DNA of 64,000 nt from JAVBLV01 sp031553195 (GTDB lineage: Bacteria; Bacteroidota; Bacteroidia; Bacteroidales; P3), in NCBI GenBank assembly GCA_031553195.1, contig JAVBLV010000004.1, forward strand, positions 19,159 to 83,158, read 5' to 3'. The notes under the pieces were generated by a model. That model had not been told where the DNA came from and ran no database searches. It worked only from the letters and a program-made list of their open reading frames with translations. Positions 1-9,900 of the stretch are shown in pieces (the first letter of the stretch is position 1; each line of letters begins with the position of its first letter). A program made the position numbers and the translations under genes.

Positions 1-815
1 GCCGCGAAGGAAAGCAGATGACTTATCTTCGCCCCGACGCCAAATCGCAAATTACATTGGAATATGATGATAACAACCAACCTAAAAGAGTGGACACTAT
101 CGTTATTTCTACGCAACACGATGATTTCGATACGGAAACCAATATGCTGAAAAAAATCAAAGAAGACGTTCAGGATATCTTGATTCCGAGATTATTGGCA
201 AAACTTCCGGAACGTACAAAAGTTTTATTCGACAAAAAATATAAACTTTTTGTAAACCCAACAGGTAAGTTTGTAATTGGAGGCCCTCATGGCGATACCG
301 GATTAACGGGAAGAAAAATCATTGTCGATACTTATGGCGGAAGGGGCGCTCATGGAGGCGGGGCCTTTTCAGGAAAAGATTCTTCTAAGGTAGACCGTTC
401 GGCAGCCTATGCCATGCGTCATATTGCAAAAAATATGGTAGCCGCCGATCTTTGTGACGAAGTATTGGTACAGGTAGCCTACGCTATTGGCATAGCCCAA
501 CCTGTGGGTTTATATGTAAATACTTACGGAACGGCAAAAGTGAAAGATGCTAAAGGGAAAATATTGTCCGACGGAGAAATTGCTAAAAAGATTCTTTCTA
601 TCTTCGATCTCCGGCCTTACAGTATTGTTGAACGTTTCGGATTAAAACATCCTATCTTCTCTCCTACTGCCGCTTACGGCCATTTTGGAAGGACTCCTTA
701 TACCCAAAATGTAAAATTAAATTATGGCGGAAAGCCTTCCACAAAACGGGTAGAATTTTATGCATGGGAAAAATTAGATTATGTGACGACCATTAAAAAA
801 GAGTTCAAGATTTAA
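1..815 (+). CDS. metK: S-adenosylmethionine synthetase, 5'-truncated by window edge
   Basis: Makes S-adenosylmethionine from methionine and ATP in the cytoplasm. The window starts inside the gene: the frame is open from base 3 (REGKQMTYLRPD), so the ATG at 18 is internal. About 270 C-terminal residues are visible. The glycine-rich GGPHGDTGLTGRK and the GAFSGKDSSKVDRSAAYA segment are family signatures of the central and C-terminal domains. It ends normally with TAA at 815, and no partner gene follows closely. SAM is the cofactor of the radical SAM enzymes further along, but this is a housekeeping gene with no special link to them. Confidence 0.97.
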   Translation, partial: REGKQMTYLRPDAKSQITLEYDDNNQPKRVDTIVISTQHDDFDTETNMLKKIKEDVQDILIPRLLAKLPERTKVLFDKKYKLFVNPTGKFVIGGPHGDTGLTGRKIIVDTYGGRGAHGGGAFSGKDSSKVDRSAAYAMRHIAKNMVAADLCDEVLVQVAYAIGIAQPVGLYVNTYGTAKVKDAKGKILSDGEIAKKILSIFDLRPYSIVERFGLKHPIFSPTAAYGHFGRTPYTQNVKLNYGGKPSTKRVEFYAWEKLDYVTTIKKEFKI

Positions 816-1295
816 TTATTCTTAAATGGTTATATCCATATGAGGCATGGAGCGACAAAAGATTGTTATTCCATGCCTTTATGTTTTTACACAGGGTTTG
901 CCAATTGATAATATTTTGATAAAACTAGAATAGCGATAGCTTTTTGATTATTACCGTTTTTGATAAAATATGGATAAATCAAATTTCAGAATATCGCCAT
1001 TGACAAAATAGTTAAAAATATACTATTTTTTAATTGAAGAACTTTTTATCCGAATTATTTGTATCTTTGATTGGATGTTTTAATATACATTGCATAAACA
1101 ATATAAAGAAAGGAGTATATTCATAAGATTGTATTCCATTTATTTACAAACTTAAATAAAATGATTTTCCCGATTTTAGACATCGCCAATTAAAGATTTT
1201 TGAAAATATCTGTGGATTTCAGTGACCATCTTTGCAGACTAAAAATTATTCTATATCAATAATCTTTTTTATATTCACCAACTAATACAAAAGAA
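816..1295. other. 480-bp intergenic region with weak promoter-like box
   Basis: No ORF with coding character. A Bacteroidota -7-like TAnnTTTG box (TATCTTTG, 1062-1069) points toward the OMP gene, but the nearest TTG (1034-1036) is 25 bp upstream, longer than the usual 19-21. A second near-match, CATCTTTG, lies at 1227-1234. Either could drive the OMP pair; the sequence does not decide. Confidence 0.35.
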
Positions 1296-2096
1296 ATGAA
1301 AAAAACATTTATTTTTATGATGCTAGGAATGCTGGGAACGGGATTTGCCCAGGCTCAATACCAGCCGGAAAAAAGTAAATTTTCCATAGAAATGCAATTT
1401 GCTCCTTTTGGAGCGCAACCTTTTTCGAATATGGGGCTTAAAGGGCGATATTTCTTTAACGAAAAATTGGCTCTCCGGTTAAATTTAGATTATGCTACGT
1501 TAAATAATAAAAACACCACTCCAATAAGCGAAAACACTTCTTACTCTACTAAAAAAGGGGAAATTACCTACGAAAATTCTTTCTCTTCTTTTGCAGTCGT
1601 ACCTGGCATTGAATATCATTTTATCAATTGGGAACGTTTATCGGTTTATGCCGGTGGCGAATTATTATACGGAATGCAATTCGCCAGTTCCAATTATGAT
1701 GAAGAATATCAGACATATAATAATAATAATGTGCCCAGTAAATATTATTATCACCGGACAACGGATGTGTCCGGTGCCATCGCATCTCCTTCCGGATATC
1801 ATTACGAAACCCCCGGTATATATAATCGTTGTGGTACCGTTTTTGGCGGCAGACTATTCACTGGCATTGATTTCTATATTTACAAAGGTCTATATCTTGG
1901 AGCCGAATTAGGCTTAGATTATACGTATACTTCCTATGGCAAGGCCTCTATGAAAGATGTAATGGACGAAACCTATACAATGGGAACGCCGCCTTCTCAT
2001 AAAGAAGTAGAAGTTAATTATGACAAAGGATCTTCTTCTTCCGGAGAGTTTAATATTCGTTGCGAACCGAAAATTCGTTTCGGATGGAGATTTTAG
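1296..2096 (+). CDS. outer-membrane beta-barrel protein (intact paralogue)
   Basis: 266 residues with a Sec signal peptide (MKKTFIFMMLGMLGTGFAQA, cleavage near AQA-Q). The body alternates polar and aromatic residues like beta-strands and ends KIRFGWRF; a C-terminal Phe is usual for barrels inserted by the BAM complex. The N-terminal part (YQPEKSKFSIEMQFAPFGAQPFSNMGLKGRYFFNEKLALRL) is shared almost residue for residue with the next gene, so the pair is a tandem duplication. Its 266-residue length is the yardstick showing that the next gene has been split. Function beyond an outer-membrane barrel is unknown. Confidence 0.85.
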   Translation: MKKTFIFMMLGMLGTGFAQAQYQPEKSKFSIEMQFAPFGAQPFSNMGLKGRYFFNEKLALRLNLDYATLNNKNTTPISENTSYSTKKGEITYENSFSSFAVVPGIEYHFINWERLSVYAGGELLYGMQFASSNYDEEYQTYNNNNVPSKYYYHRTTDVSGAIASPSGYHYETPGIYNRCGTVFGGRLFTGIDFYIYKGLYLGAELGLDYTYTSYGKASMKDVMDETYTMGTPPSHKEVEVNYDKGSSSSGEFNIRCEPKIRFGWRF

Positions 2097-2132
2097 TTCT
2101 TTAAAATCTATCCATATATATAACAAAGCAAA

Positions 2133-2777
2133 ATGAAAAGAATATTTCTTTCCATACTATTTTGGGTTTCATTTTTGGGGATCTCCAAAGCGCAATATCT
2201 TCCTGAGAAAAATAATTTCTTGATCGAGTTGCAATTGGCTCCTTTCGGGGAACAACCCTTTTCAACAATGGGGCTTCAAGGACGCTACTTTCTTAATGAA
2301 AAGTTAGCGCTTCGTTTAAGTTTTGATTTCAAAACAAACCATGATGAAGTAACAACTCCAATATATTCAGATATAACCGGTACAATCAAAAAGGGAGAAA
2401 CTAATTTTGAATCTATGTCTACCTATTTTGCTATTTCCCCCGGTATTGAATATCACTTTAGAAACAACGATCGTTTATCAATTTATGCGGGAGGCGGATT
2501 ATTGTATGGTATGCAGTTTGCTAATTCATATACTTTCGAAAGTGAAGTGCGGAGTCATTCTAATGAGTATTACCGTTTTTATTCTTATCAAACGGTAGAT
2601 GCTTCGGGAGCTATTATTAACCCTGAGAATGGTCAAATAACCGATTATTCGGGAACTTCTTTGGGCGTTGTACTAATGACAGGTATTGATTTTTATTTGT
2701 ACAAAGGGCTGTATGTTGGCGCTGAATTGGGATTAGGCTACATATATTCTTTTTCGGGAAATAAAATTTGGAGTTGA
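2133..2777 (+). pseudogene. outer-membrane beta-barrel gene, 5' part, interrupted by the element
   Basis: Paralogue of the preceding barrel (MKRIFLSILFWVSFLGISKA signal peptide, then YLPEKNNFLIELQLAPFGEQPFS). It lacks the last strands: after GYIYSFSG the frame runs into element DNA and stops after NKIWS. The missing 3' end lies at 45620-45793 and ends KIRLGWRF. Joining codons 1-209 here to the distant piece across the shared TTCGGGAAA gives an uninterrupted 266-residue protein, the same length as the neighbour. The truncated product lacks the C-terminal strand and probably does not fold in the outer membrane. Confidence 0.9.
2753..2761. other. left attachment core (attL)
   Basis: TTCGGGAAA is repeated at 45613-45621. 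Both copies fall at the same codon phase of the split barrel gene, and the bases on either side differ (T/C before, T/G after), so the identical core is 9 bp. Confidence 0.85.
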
Positions 2778-3001
2778 AACAAAGAAATTAAAAACGTAAT
2801 AGCTTGAAAAACAGAATATTTTTATTTGTAAACCATTGAATGGAGTGCAAGAAAAGATAAAGTTGAATTAGCAAACCGTTAACAGACTGATTTTTTTGAA
2901 ATGAAAATTTAGAATGCAGTATTTCAATTGATTGTATCGTTTTTCACTTTGTGGTTTGAGAATTTAAAAGTAATTTTATTAATCTCAAAAACCACAAGAA
3001 A
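2762..3001 (+). promoter_or_regulatory. left end and integrase leader with hairpin
   Basis: Non-coding DNA between attL and the integrase. An inverted repeat (TTGTGGTTTGAGA 2949-2961; TCTCAAAAACCACAA 2983-2997) sits directly before the integrase ATG and could sequester or attenuate its start. AACCGTTA (2874-2881) recurs inside the right end at 45542-45549 and is a candidate integrase arm site. Confidence 0.45.
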
Positions 3002-4249
3002 ATGGGAACAAAAAGAAGCACATTCGCCTTGTTTTTCTACATCAACAGAAAGCGTCAAGACAAGGAAAAACGTTGTCCGGTGTATTTACGTATTAGTGTA
3101 AACGGTACTCAAACCGCTGTCAGTATTAAACGTAGTATTTTACCCAAAAACTGGGATGAACATGGATTCCCTAAAGGGAAATCAGATGAATCTAAAGACC
3201 TGACCAATTACATCAGTATTTTGCGTAACAAACTTTTTACCATTCAGGAAGAACTGGTATCAAAAGAAAACTTTATCACTGCCGATATGTTCCGTAGGGC
3301 TTTATTTGGTACGGAAACAGACAAAAGTGTTACCTTAATGGAAATGTTTAAAGAACGTATCGAAAAAGAAGATACACTGTTCAAACTCCAAAAGAAAACA
3401 AAAGGGGAATACGAAAGATTTTATTATTGTTCCAAGTATTTGAAACAGTACTTGAAGAAAACGTACAATATAGAAGATATTTCCATTAGAAAAGTAGACA
3501 GGAAATTTGTTGATGGTTTTGTTGGTTTTATGGAATTACGCCCAAGTATTTGCCATAACTACAGAATGTTTTTACTCCAAAAGTTTAAATCTGTTCTTGA
3601 GACAGCTATCAGGAATGAATTGATTGGACACAATCCCTTTTATGGTGTTTCTCTCGCTTTAAACAAAGACGGGAAACGGAATTACCTGACAGAGGATGAA
3701 TTGCAGTTGCTGCTTACTACGGAATTGAAGTATCAACCCTATGCCGAAGAACGAGACATATTTTGCTTTTCGGTATTTACAGGTTTAGCCAATATAGATG
3801 TACAAAATTTGATTCGTGGCGAACTTCATAAGGTAGAAGGGCAATGGTGGATACGTTCATATCGCCATAAAACAGACGTGCTTTCAATTATTCCCCTACT
3901 TCCGCAAGCCGAACGGATTATCCGTAAGTACAATCCCGATTTTGAGAATTTGCCAAATGATGCCAAATTGTTTTCTATCTGTGAAGTTAATATGAGGAAT
4001 CTGTATTTAAAGAAAATCGGGAAATTATGTAATATCAGCAAGCGATTAACGACACATGTCGCCAGACATACTTTCGCCACAACAATTACCCTTAGTCATG
4101 ATGTTCCGTTGGAAACTGTGAGCAAAATGCTTGGACACAAAAGCCTTGAAATGACCCAGCATTATGCTAAAATCTTAGATAAAAAGATAGGTAGGGATAT
4201 GGAAACATTGACCTCCAAAATATCGGGGGCTTATCAATTACCGGTATAA
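3002..4249 (+). CDS. tyrosine recombinase / integrase (CTnDOT-like class)
   Basis: 415 residues. Residues ~1-100 match the arm-binding region of Bacteroidota integrases (RKRQDKEKRCPVYLRISVNG), residues ~120-220 are the SAM-like core-binding domain, and the rest is catalytic. Visible catalytic elements are HVARHTFATT (His and second Arg, ~350) and LGHKSLEMTQHYAKI (His and nucleophile Tyr, ~376-390). The usual first Arg in TGLR is replaced: the protein reads TGLANIDV. IntDOT of CTnDOT is known to lack this Arg too. It is the first gene inside the element, reads inward, and probably catalyses integration and excision at TTCGGGAAA. A terminator follows. Confidence 0.95.
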   Translation: MGTKRSTFALFFYINRKRQDKEKRCPVYLRISVNGTQTAVSIKRSILPKNWDEHGFPKGKSDESKDLTNYISILRNKLFTIQEELVSKENFITADMFRRALFGTETDKSVTLMEMFKERIEKEDTLFKLQKKTKGEYERFYYCSKYLKQYLKKTYNIEDISIRKVDRKFVDGFVGFMELRPSICHNYRMFLLQKFKSVLETAIRNELIGHNPFYGVSLALNKDGKRNYLTEDELQLLLTTELKYQPYAEERDIFCFSVFTGLANIDVQNLIRGELHKVEGQWWIRSYRHKTDVLSIIPLLPQAERIIRKYNPDFENLPNDAKLFSICEVNMRNLYLKKIGKLCNISKRLTTHVARHTFATTITLSHDVPLETVSKMLGHKSLEMTQHYAKILDKKIGRDMETLTSKISGAYQLPV

Positions 4250-4260
4250 GTTTAAAACAG

Positions 4261-4303
4261 AGGAACGGTTTAAAATCTTAAATTGTAAGCCGTTCCTGTT
4301 TTT
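4261..4303 (+). terminator. integrase terminator
   Basis: AGGAACGG (4261-4268) pairs with CCGTTCCT (4290-4297), followed by GTTTTT. It lies 12 bp after the integrase stop. Confidence 0.8.
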
Positions 4304-4304
4304 A

Positions 4305-4586
4305 TCAATTTTCGGATTTATCAATATCCAGTATCATATCTAATATGGAGCCTTTCAGTTCAAATTTTCCCTCTGCAAAACCTGATATTTCACTGGCAAT
4401 AGATTCATCAGTATAAACTTCTTTTATATCAGCTTGGAAAGTATATAATTCAGAAGCATTTTCCCCTAAAAGAACCATGAACCCTTGAAATATTTTCTCT
4501 GCAGTTTCTTTTTTGTCGAAAATAAGGCTTGTCAGATATTTTCCCTTATAGAATACGGTTATTTCTGCTACAGTTTCTATTTTCAT
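4305..4586 (-). CDS. small hypothetical protein
   Basis: 93 residues, beginning MKIETVAEITVFYKGKYLTS. It is acidic overall, with no signal peptide, membrane segment or motif I recognise. It is the last minus-strand gene and lies beyond the large palindrome at 4637-4688, so it is probably transcribed separately from the backbone operon. Its end converges on the integrase terminator. Possibly an excision or maintenance accessory because of its position near the integrase, but nothing in the sequence shows that. Confidence 0.65.
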   Translation of the reverse strand: MKIETVAEITVFYKGKYLTSLIFDKKETAEKIFQGFMVLLGENASELYTFQADIKEVYTDESIASEISGFAEGKFELKGSILDMILDIDKSEN

Positions 4587-4636
4587 GTGTAGTCAAGTAT
4601 TTGAATTTGAAATCAAAGGTATGTAAAAATTTGCAA

Positions 4637-4688
4637 AAAAGAAAATGGCTCACAATGTGAAGTTTCACATTGTGAGCCATTTTCTTTT
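4637..4688. terminator. 52-bp near-perfect palindrome, bidirectional terminator
   Basis: Two 25-base arms (4637-4661 and 4664-4688) are exact reverse complements around a 2-base centre; the core is GGCTCACAATGTGAA. T-runs occur on both sides. It lies just past the stop of the minus-strand gene at 4701, so it probably ends the backbone transcript. The unusual length could also give it a role in DNA cruciform formation. Confidence 0.75.
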
Positions 4689-4700
4689 CAAAAGATTACG

Positions 4701-4949
4701 CTACGCCTTTCCGGTACTCAGGAAATCTTCTAATTTTTCGATTTGTTCAGATGTTGGAGACATATCGCTTAGTAAGGACAATACACTGCAAAATTCTCCT
4801 TTTGCAGTGTCGAACATTTCAGATTGTGTAGCTGTAATCATCAAGCCGATTAAATCATCCCGCAAACGGATGAGATTTTCTAATGAGTTGATTGGGTTAA
4901 GAATAATTGCCCAACTTTGACCGTCTTTGGTCGAAATTTTTTGAATCAT
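4701..4949 (-). CDS. small hypothetical protein
   Basis: 82 residues, MIQKISTKDGQSWAIILNPI at the start; predicted mostly helical, with a Ser/Thr-Pro-rich turn near the end. No family recognised. Its ATG follows a 15-base 5' leader (TCCTAAATACAGTAT on the minus strand) that is also found directly before the tiny Trp-rich ORF upstream, so both may be controlled at translation in the same way. It is the last gene of the backbone block before the palindromic terminator. Confidence 0.6.
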   Translation of the reverse strand: MIQKISTKDGQSWAIILNPINSLENLIRLRDDLIGLMITATQSEMFDTAKGEFCSVLSLLSDMSPTSEQIEKLEDFLSTGKA

Positions 4950-4950
4950 A

Positions 4951-5085
4951 ATACTGTATTTAGGATAAATAAAAAGCCCGCCTTAGGTGTCCTGCGTTAC
5001 AGTATAACGCCGTGCCCTTTCGGGAACCACCACCATAGCGAGCCGATCGTTGAAATCATCTTCATATTTATACTGTATTTAGGAA
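4951..5085 (-). repeat. duplicated 15-base translation leader
   Basis: TCCTAAATACAGTAT (minus strand) occurs at about 4951-4965 and 5070-5084. Each copy ends 0-4 bases before an ATG: the Trp-rich peptide (5065) and the 82-residue gene (4949). Between them, GCGTTA/TAACGC can form a hairpin over the peptide's stop codon. Confidence 0.6.
4997..5065 (-). CDS. 22-residue Trp-rich small peptide
   Basis: A short ORF, MKMISTIGSLWWWFPKGHG followed by VIL and stop, with three consecutive Trp codons. The TAA falls inside a potential hairpin (GCGTTA-TACTG-TAACGC), and a run of T follows GCGGGC. The layout resembles a leader peptide whose translation senses charged tRNA-Trp or folds the mRNA, but it has no amino-acid biosynthesis gene next to it. 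It could also be a small membrane-active peptide. The shared leader before its ATG and before the following gene supports genuine translation. Confidence 0.5.
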   Translation of the reverse strand: MKMISTIGSLWWWFPKGHGVIL

Positions 5086-5125
5086 ATGCAAAAGTAAGAC
5101 TTTTAAGGGAATCATTCAAAAGTAT

Positions 5126-6904
5126 TTACCACACCTCCATTTCCCCGCTTTTTCCAAAACGGTTCTTATGGCCAATGGTCGAAGCAATGCCATTTTCAAC
5201 ACAAATCACCACATCCACATCATGTTCGTATTCTTGCGAGCCTTTGAACTTTCCGTCTTTGGTACATTGGAGTATTTCAATTAAAATTTTGTTGGGATAT
5301 TGTTTTTTAAACTTGTTTAAATCGGCAGCACTCAGGTTAAAAGCATTGACGCTGTCGATAAAAACGACATCAATCCCATTCATATTTTTGGGCAGGTGGT
5401 TGGATACGATAATATTGGGATGATATGCATGTAATCGGGTAAGTTTTTCTTTAAACGTATGGTTAATCCCCTCTTCAATAGTGGCAAACAACACTTTTTT
5501 ATTAAACTTTTCAGCCAAGTATTTGGCAAAGAGAATGCAAAAAGTGGTTTTGCCACTTCCCGGCATTCCGTAGACCATTGCAGAGAAATTAATACTCGGA
5601 TTTCCTATCAGTTCTTTAAATTTTCCGTCAAAGTTCAAGGTTTGGAATTCCATTTTGACAATGTCAGTACTCAATAATATAGTGTTTTGGGTTCCGCTTA
5701 AAGTAGCCGGCTTGGGTTTGCCATTGATGGCGTTCCCTACTACATTGGCAATTAGATTAGAAGCCGTAGCAGCCAAAAAAGCACCTACGTTTCCTAATCC
5801 CTCTTTAACCCCTACCAGACCCATCAATCCGTTCAACTCCTGTTCGGAAATAATTAAATCACTTTCCTTATCTAAATAGTGTTCGAGCGTATCGTAAATA
5901 TTGGCAATGGCTTTGCTGTAAGCCGGGTCTTTTTGAAGTTGTTCCATTTGTTTTTCTAAGGCACAAAGTAAGTCCTCTGCTTTTTTAGCTTTTACTTCTT
6001 CATCCTGCACACCCAACAAAGCGATAAATCGCTTGATTAATTTCACGGCAGGATGAACCGCCCAACTATCAACAATCCCCTTATATTTTGTATATCTTTC
6101 AGGTTCAATAGTTATTAAAATCGTGTAGCCCATTGTTTTGTAACATCTCAACATTTCGTCCTGAATATTCATAATAATATCCGCATGTTCGGATTTCTTA
6201 CTAATAACTTTCTCTACGATTGCCTTTTGCAGGGATTTAAGAAAAGCAATAATTTCTGCCTTTCTTTTCTTTTTCCCGTTCATATTGATATACCGCTTGA
6301 TAAAAGCTACATCAGGGGGTAATTTGGCTACAGATGTAGCAGGACGTGTTAAGAACATCGTACCTTGCTCAATGGCTTTGACTATTTCATGCTGTTGGTA
6401 TTGCCAGAAATTCCCCTTACCGTTTCCGGTAACGCTATACAGCGGGTTTCCATCTGATGTATAGGAAATATCCCGAATATTCTCTTTGATTAGGGTTATT
6501 CCATCATTATCAAACCAATAAAGATTTTGCCCAATATTAAATTTGGTTTTCTGCTTTTTTGTCGGTTTTTCCTTTTTAGCCTTTGTCTTCTCAGGTTTCT
6601 TTTCTTTGAATTTCGGAATATCGGAAATCCGTTTCATTACCTTATCAGGGTCAAATGGAACAAGCTCTTCGGTTTCCTTGCTTGTTACAATTTCTCCATT
6701 GTCTGACACTTCGATTCCTTTCTTTTTCAACTGACTATTGAGCAATTCCGCAAACTTATCTATCAGTTTTTTAATGTCTTCATCATCATTATAAAACTCT
6801 ATGGTATCCTCTACAAACTTAAATTCTTTCTCTTTCAAAAGTTTGGGTAGCAGTTTTTGGTCTAATTGGGGATATACCTGAAAAATATTGTCTTTTGTAA
6901 TCAT
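5126..6904 (-). CDS. RadA/Sms-like ATPase with long N-terminal extension
   Basis: 592 residues. The last ~170 form a RecA-fold ATPase: Walker A GMPGSGKT (~445), Walker B VVFIDSVN, then KDGKFKGSQEYEHDVD and HKNRFGKSGE near 581. The KDG...G...EH.VD and KNRFG elements are diagnostic of RadA/Sms, a branch-migration helicase. The first ~420 residues carry a Lys-rich linker (~105-120) and no domain I know; the RadA zinc finger and Lon-like domain are absent. It lies 8 bp after the methyltransferase-helicase, so the two are co-transcribed and probably act together on element DNA. It is not an obvious FtsK/A32-type packaging ATPase. Confidence 0.8.
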   Translation of the reverse strand: MITKDNIFQVYPQLDQKLLPKLLKEKEFKFVEDTIEFYNDDEDIKKLIDKFAELLNSQLKKKGIEVSDNGEIVTSKETEELVPFDPDKVMKRISDIPKFKEKKPEKTKAKKEKPTKKQKTKFNIGQNLYWFDNDGITLIKENIRDISYTSDGNPLYSVTGNGKGNFWQYQQHEIVKAIEQGTMFLTRPATSVAKLPPDVAFIKRYINMNGKKKRKAEIIAFLKSLQKAIVEKVISKKSEHADIIMNIQDEMLRCYKTMGYTILITIEPERYTKYKGIVDSWAVHPAVKLIKRFIALLGVQDEEVKAKKAEDLLCALEKQMEQLQKDPAYSKAIANIYDTLEHYLDKESDLIISEQELNGLMGLVGVKEGLGNVGAFLAATASNLIANVVGNAINGKPKPATLSGTQNTILLSTDIVKMEFQTLNFDGKFKELIGNPSINFSAMVYGMPGSGKTTFCILFAKYLAEKFNKKVLFATIEEGINHTFKEKLTRLHAYHPNIIVSNHLPKNMNGIDVVFIDSVNAFNLSAADLNKFKKQYPNKILIEILQCTKDGKFKGSQEYEHDVDVVICVENGIASTIGHKNRFGKSGEMEVW

Positions 6905-6912
6905 GGTTGGGT

Positions 6913-9900
6913 TTATTTTAATAGTTCCAGTAATTTGATTTTTGCAATGGCTTTTAGTTTGGCTATTTTTAATTGTCTTTCCCTATCGGTATTGGGTATG
7001 GTGGTTGTAGAAGTTTGATTTTGATTGTACATTTTGGCGACTTCATTGGCAAGCCATTCCACTACATCGGCTTCGCTACGTTTAAAGGTATGCTTATACT
7101 CTATCCATTGCGAGGGTTGGATGTGTTCCTTTTCCAATAAATATTTGACTTCCACCTTTTCATTACCGATAGCGGTAGCGTTGGTAAAATTATCCGTTCG
7201 GGTTTTTACTTCTTCTACCAACCCTGCCAAAATTTTTGCACGTTCTAAAGTACTATTTATTGGGTAATGTTGCTTTAACAACGCCAAGCTCGGCATAACA
7301 TCGACAGCTCCCAAGCCCTGCAACCCATTGGTTTGGTCTTTTATTATGGCGAACAGTTTTACTTCCAATTCAACCAATTTGGGAAATATGTGTTCCTGAA
7401 GCAAAGGTTCCTGTTCCAATTCCTTTTGGATGAGTTGTATTTGATTTTCGTAAAGGGCTACCGTACAGTTCGACACCTGATGTATCGCTTTAGCCATAGC
7501 AACGATATTTTTTTCGCTTACATCCCCCGACCATGAACTGCCGACTTTTTGAAATCCCCCCTGATTGTCGATATATTGTAAAATATCAGGATTTTTGATA
7601 ATCATATCAAAGCGTTGCACTGAAAGCGAAGAAGTCGTGATTTTATACCCGTCACGCATTTTAATAAAACATAATCCGTTGTCGGTAGCTACCATTCTTC
7701 CGCTTTCCAAGTTTTGTAACACCTTTATGGCTTTGATAAGCGGTACGCTTACTTTTGATACCACATAAGTACCGGCTTTATCCCACGATTCGGGCAAAAG
7801 AATACCCTTTTTGACCCCACCATCAGAAGTCGTAAAATTGATGAGTTTGCATTTCTCTTCCAAATGACCATAGGCTTGTAATAAATTCCCTGTATAGATA
7901 TAGCGTTTTCCCCTATTTTGTATTTTGTCTTTGATAAGTTCATCCCAGTTATCCACCATTTGCTGCTTTTCTCCTCGATTCATTCCATAGGAAGCACTCA
8001 TGATACGTTCCAATAATACGCCTTGTTCCCCTGAAAGCACAAATTCAAAATATTTGGAAGAATTGGCAACGGCAAATCTTGCTACAATAGCACTTGGAGC
8101 AAAAGGATTGGGCTTTTGGAAATTGATTTTAAAGCCTAAGAATACGGTGGGAACTTTAATGGGACTGCTTTCTCCAAAATCATAAGAAGGATAGTAAACT
8201 CCTTGCCCGATGCGGAAAAATTTCAGCATCTGCCCTACATAGCCACTTTGGGCTTCTATTTTTTTTCGGGCTACGTCTATGGATTCCTGTTTAGCTTCTT
8301 CAATTACTTTGAGACGGTCTTGGTAATAAATTTTCTTTTGGTCTTCATTGGGCAAGACTTGGTATTTCTTTTCGGCAGTGATATTTTGAATAGCTTTTTC
8401 GGCTCGTTGTTCGACATCCTGTAATGCTGCGGTTTTACGGACTTCAATATATTCGCTTAATTGGGTTACCAGTTCCTCAGCTATATCATCGGCGGTGTTG
8501 CCTGCCAAAGATTCGGTAATGATGTTATCCAGTTCCTGTTTACGGAATGGCTTTTTGAGAATGTTGACCTCACATTTTTCCAAATAGGTATTACCCCCGA
8601 ACGATTTAGCTCCGCCCTTGCCTGCAATTTTCAAACTGCGGTCTAAGGTTTTGGCTTGTAAATCCATCGTTTCTACTTCTAAATCGTACTCATCAATTTG
8701 CAACAAATATGCTACATAGCTTTGATACCGCTCCACCATGTCATCATAAAACTTCTGTTGGTCGGTAGTCGTCAATACTGCCACCCGTCCCGCCACCCGT
8801 GAAGCTGCATCTTCCAAATTCACCAATTTCTTTTTTTCTTCTTCTTTCTTATTCAATTCCAAGGGGTCTCCAATGGCTTCGTTGATGTCGGGATTATCTT
8901 TCAAATAATCCAATATCAATTTATCACCGTATTTATTGAGAAAATCATCATTCTTTAAAAGGGCTTGACTGTTCTTTTGGTTAGACGTCGTATTGGCATC
9001 CAATGATTTGAGTTTCTTCTGTAACATCATCGCCAAACGCTTTTCGGCAGGGATAGCAGAATTTACATAATCATAGATAGGTTTAAATACCTGTCCTGTG
9101 CGGTTTACCCGTCCCCGTTTTTGTACTTCGCGGTTGATGTCGAGTTCTGCCTGTAATACAATCATCACTCTTTGACGGATTTTGGATAAGGGAACTTTAG
9201 GCGTTACAATGGCATGAGCCGAAGCTCCGGTACTGCCCGATTGGTTGATGAGCAACACATCCACTTCGTTGTTGTTGAATTTACGGAACGCATCGTTGAC
9301 CAATTCTTTTTTACGGGTACACACCATTGCCGTATGGGATTCCTTGTTTTTGAATTTGAGTTCCATTTTTCGTCCCGTTACTTCGGCAACACTATACCCT
9401 GCTTCGGTCAAAAGGAATTTGATGCGGTCAATGGGTGAAATGGAAATTCCGGTAGCAATATTCTCAATGACTTTGGCAATACGGAAATATTCTTCGCGAG
9501 CTTCATCGGGGAGTTCCGACAGTTCCAATTGCTTGTGTTTACTTTCTCCGGCTTCGTTGATTTCGGAATAGCGTAATATGCCATTCAAACCACGCTTTAG
9601 CACTTCTGCAAAGTCAGCGTTGACAATGGCTCCGTCTTCAATGGACAAACCGGTATCGGTTTCCATATTTTCCAAAAAAGAACCCATTGTAGACGAAAAA
9701 GCAATCACAGGCGCTTTGCCTTCTTGCAGGCGTTGAATGGCACGTTGGGCGACTTCTTCGGCTTTGACTGAAAACAGCATTTGATTGATGACGTTGAACA
9801 CTTTGGAAAAATAAGGTGTTGCCGAAACGCCTAACTCTTTGGTTCCTTTGCGCTGTTCGACATTGGTCATTTCCATTTTCTTGGCTTTATCGAAAGCATC

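Noticed and set aside
5126..6904. Packaging ATPase (FtsK/A32 type)
   Set aside because: The KDG...EH.VD and KNRFG motifs identify RadA/Sms instead.
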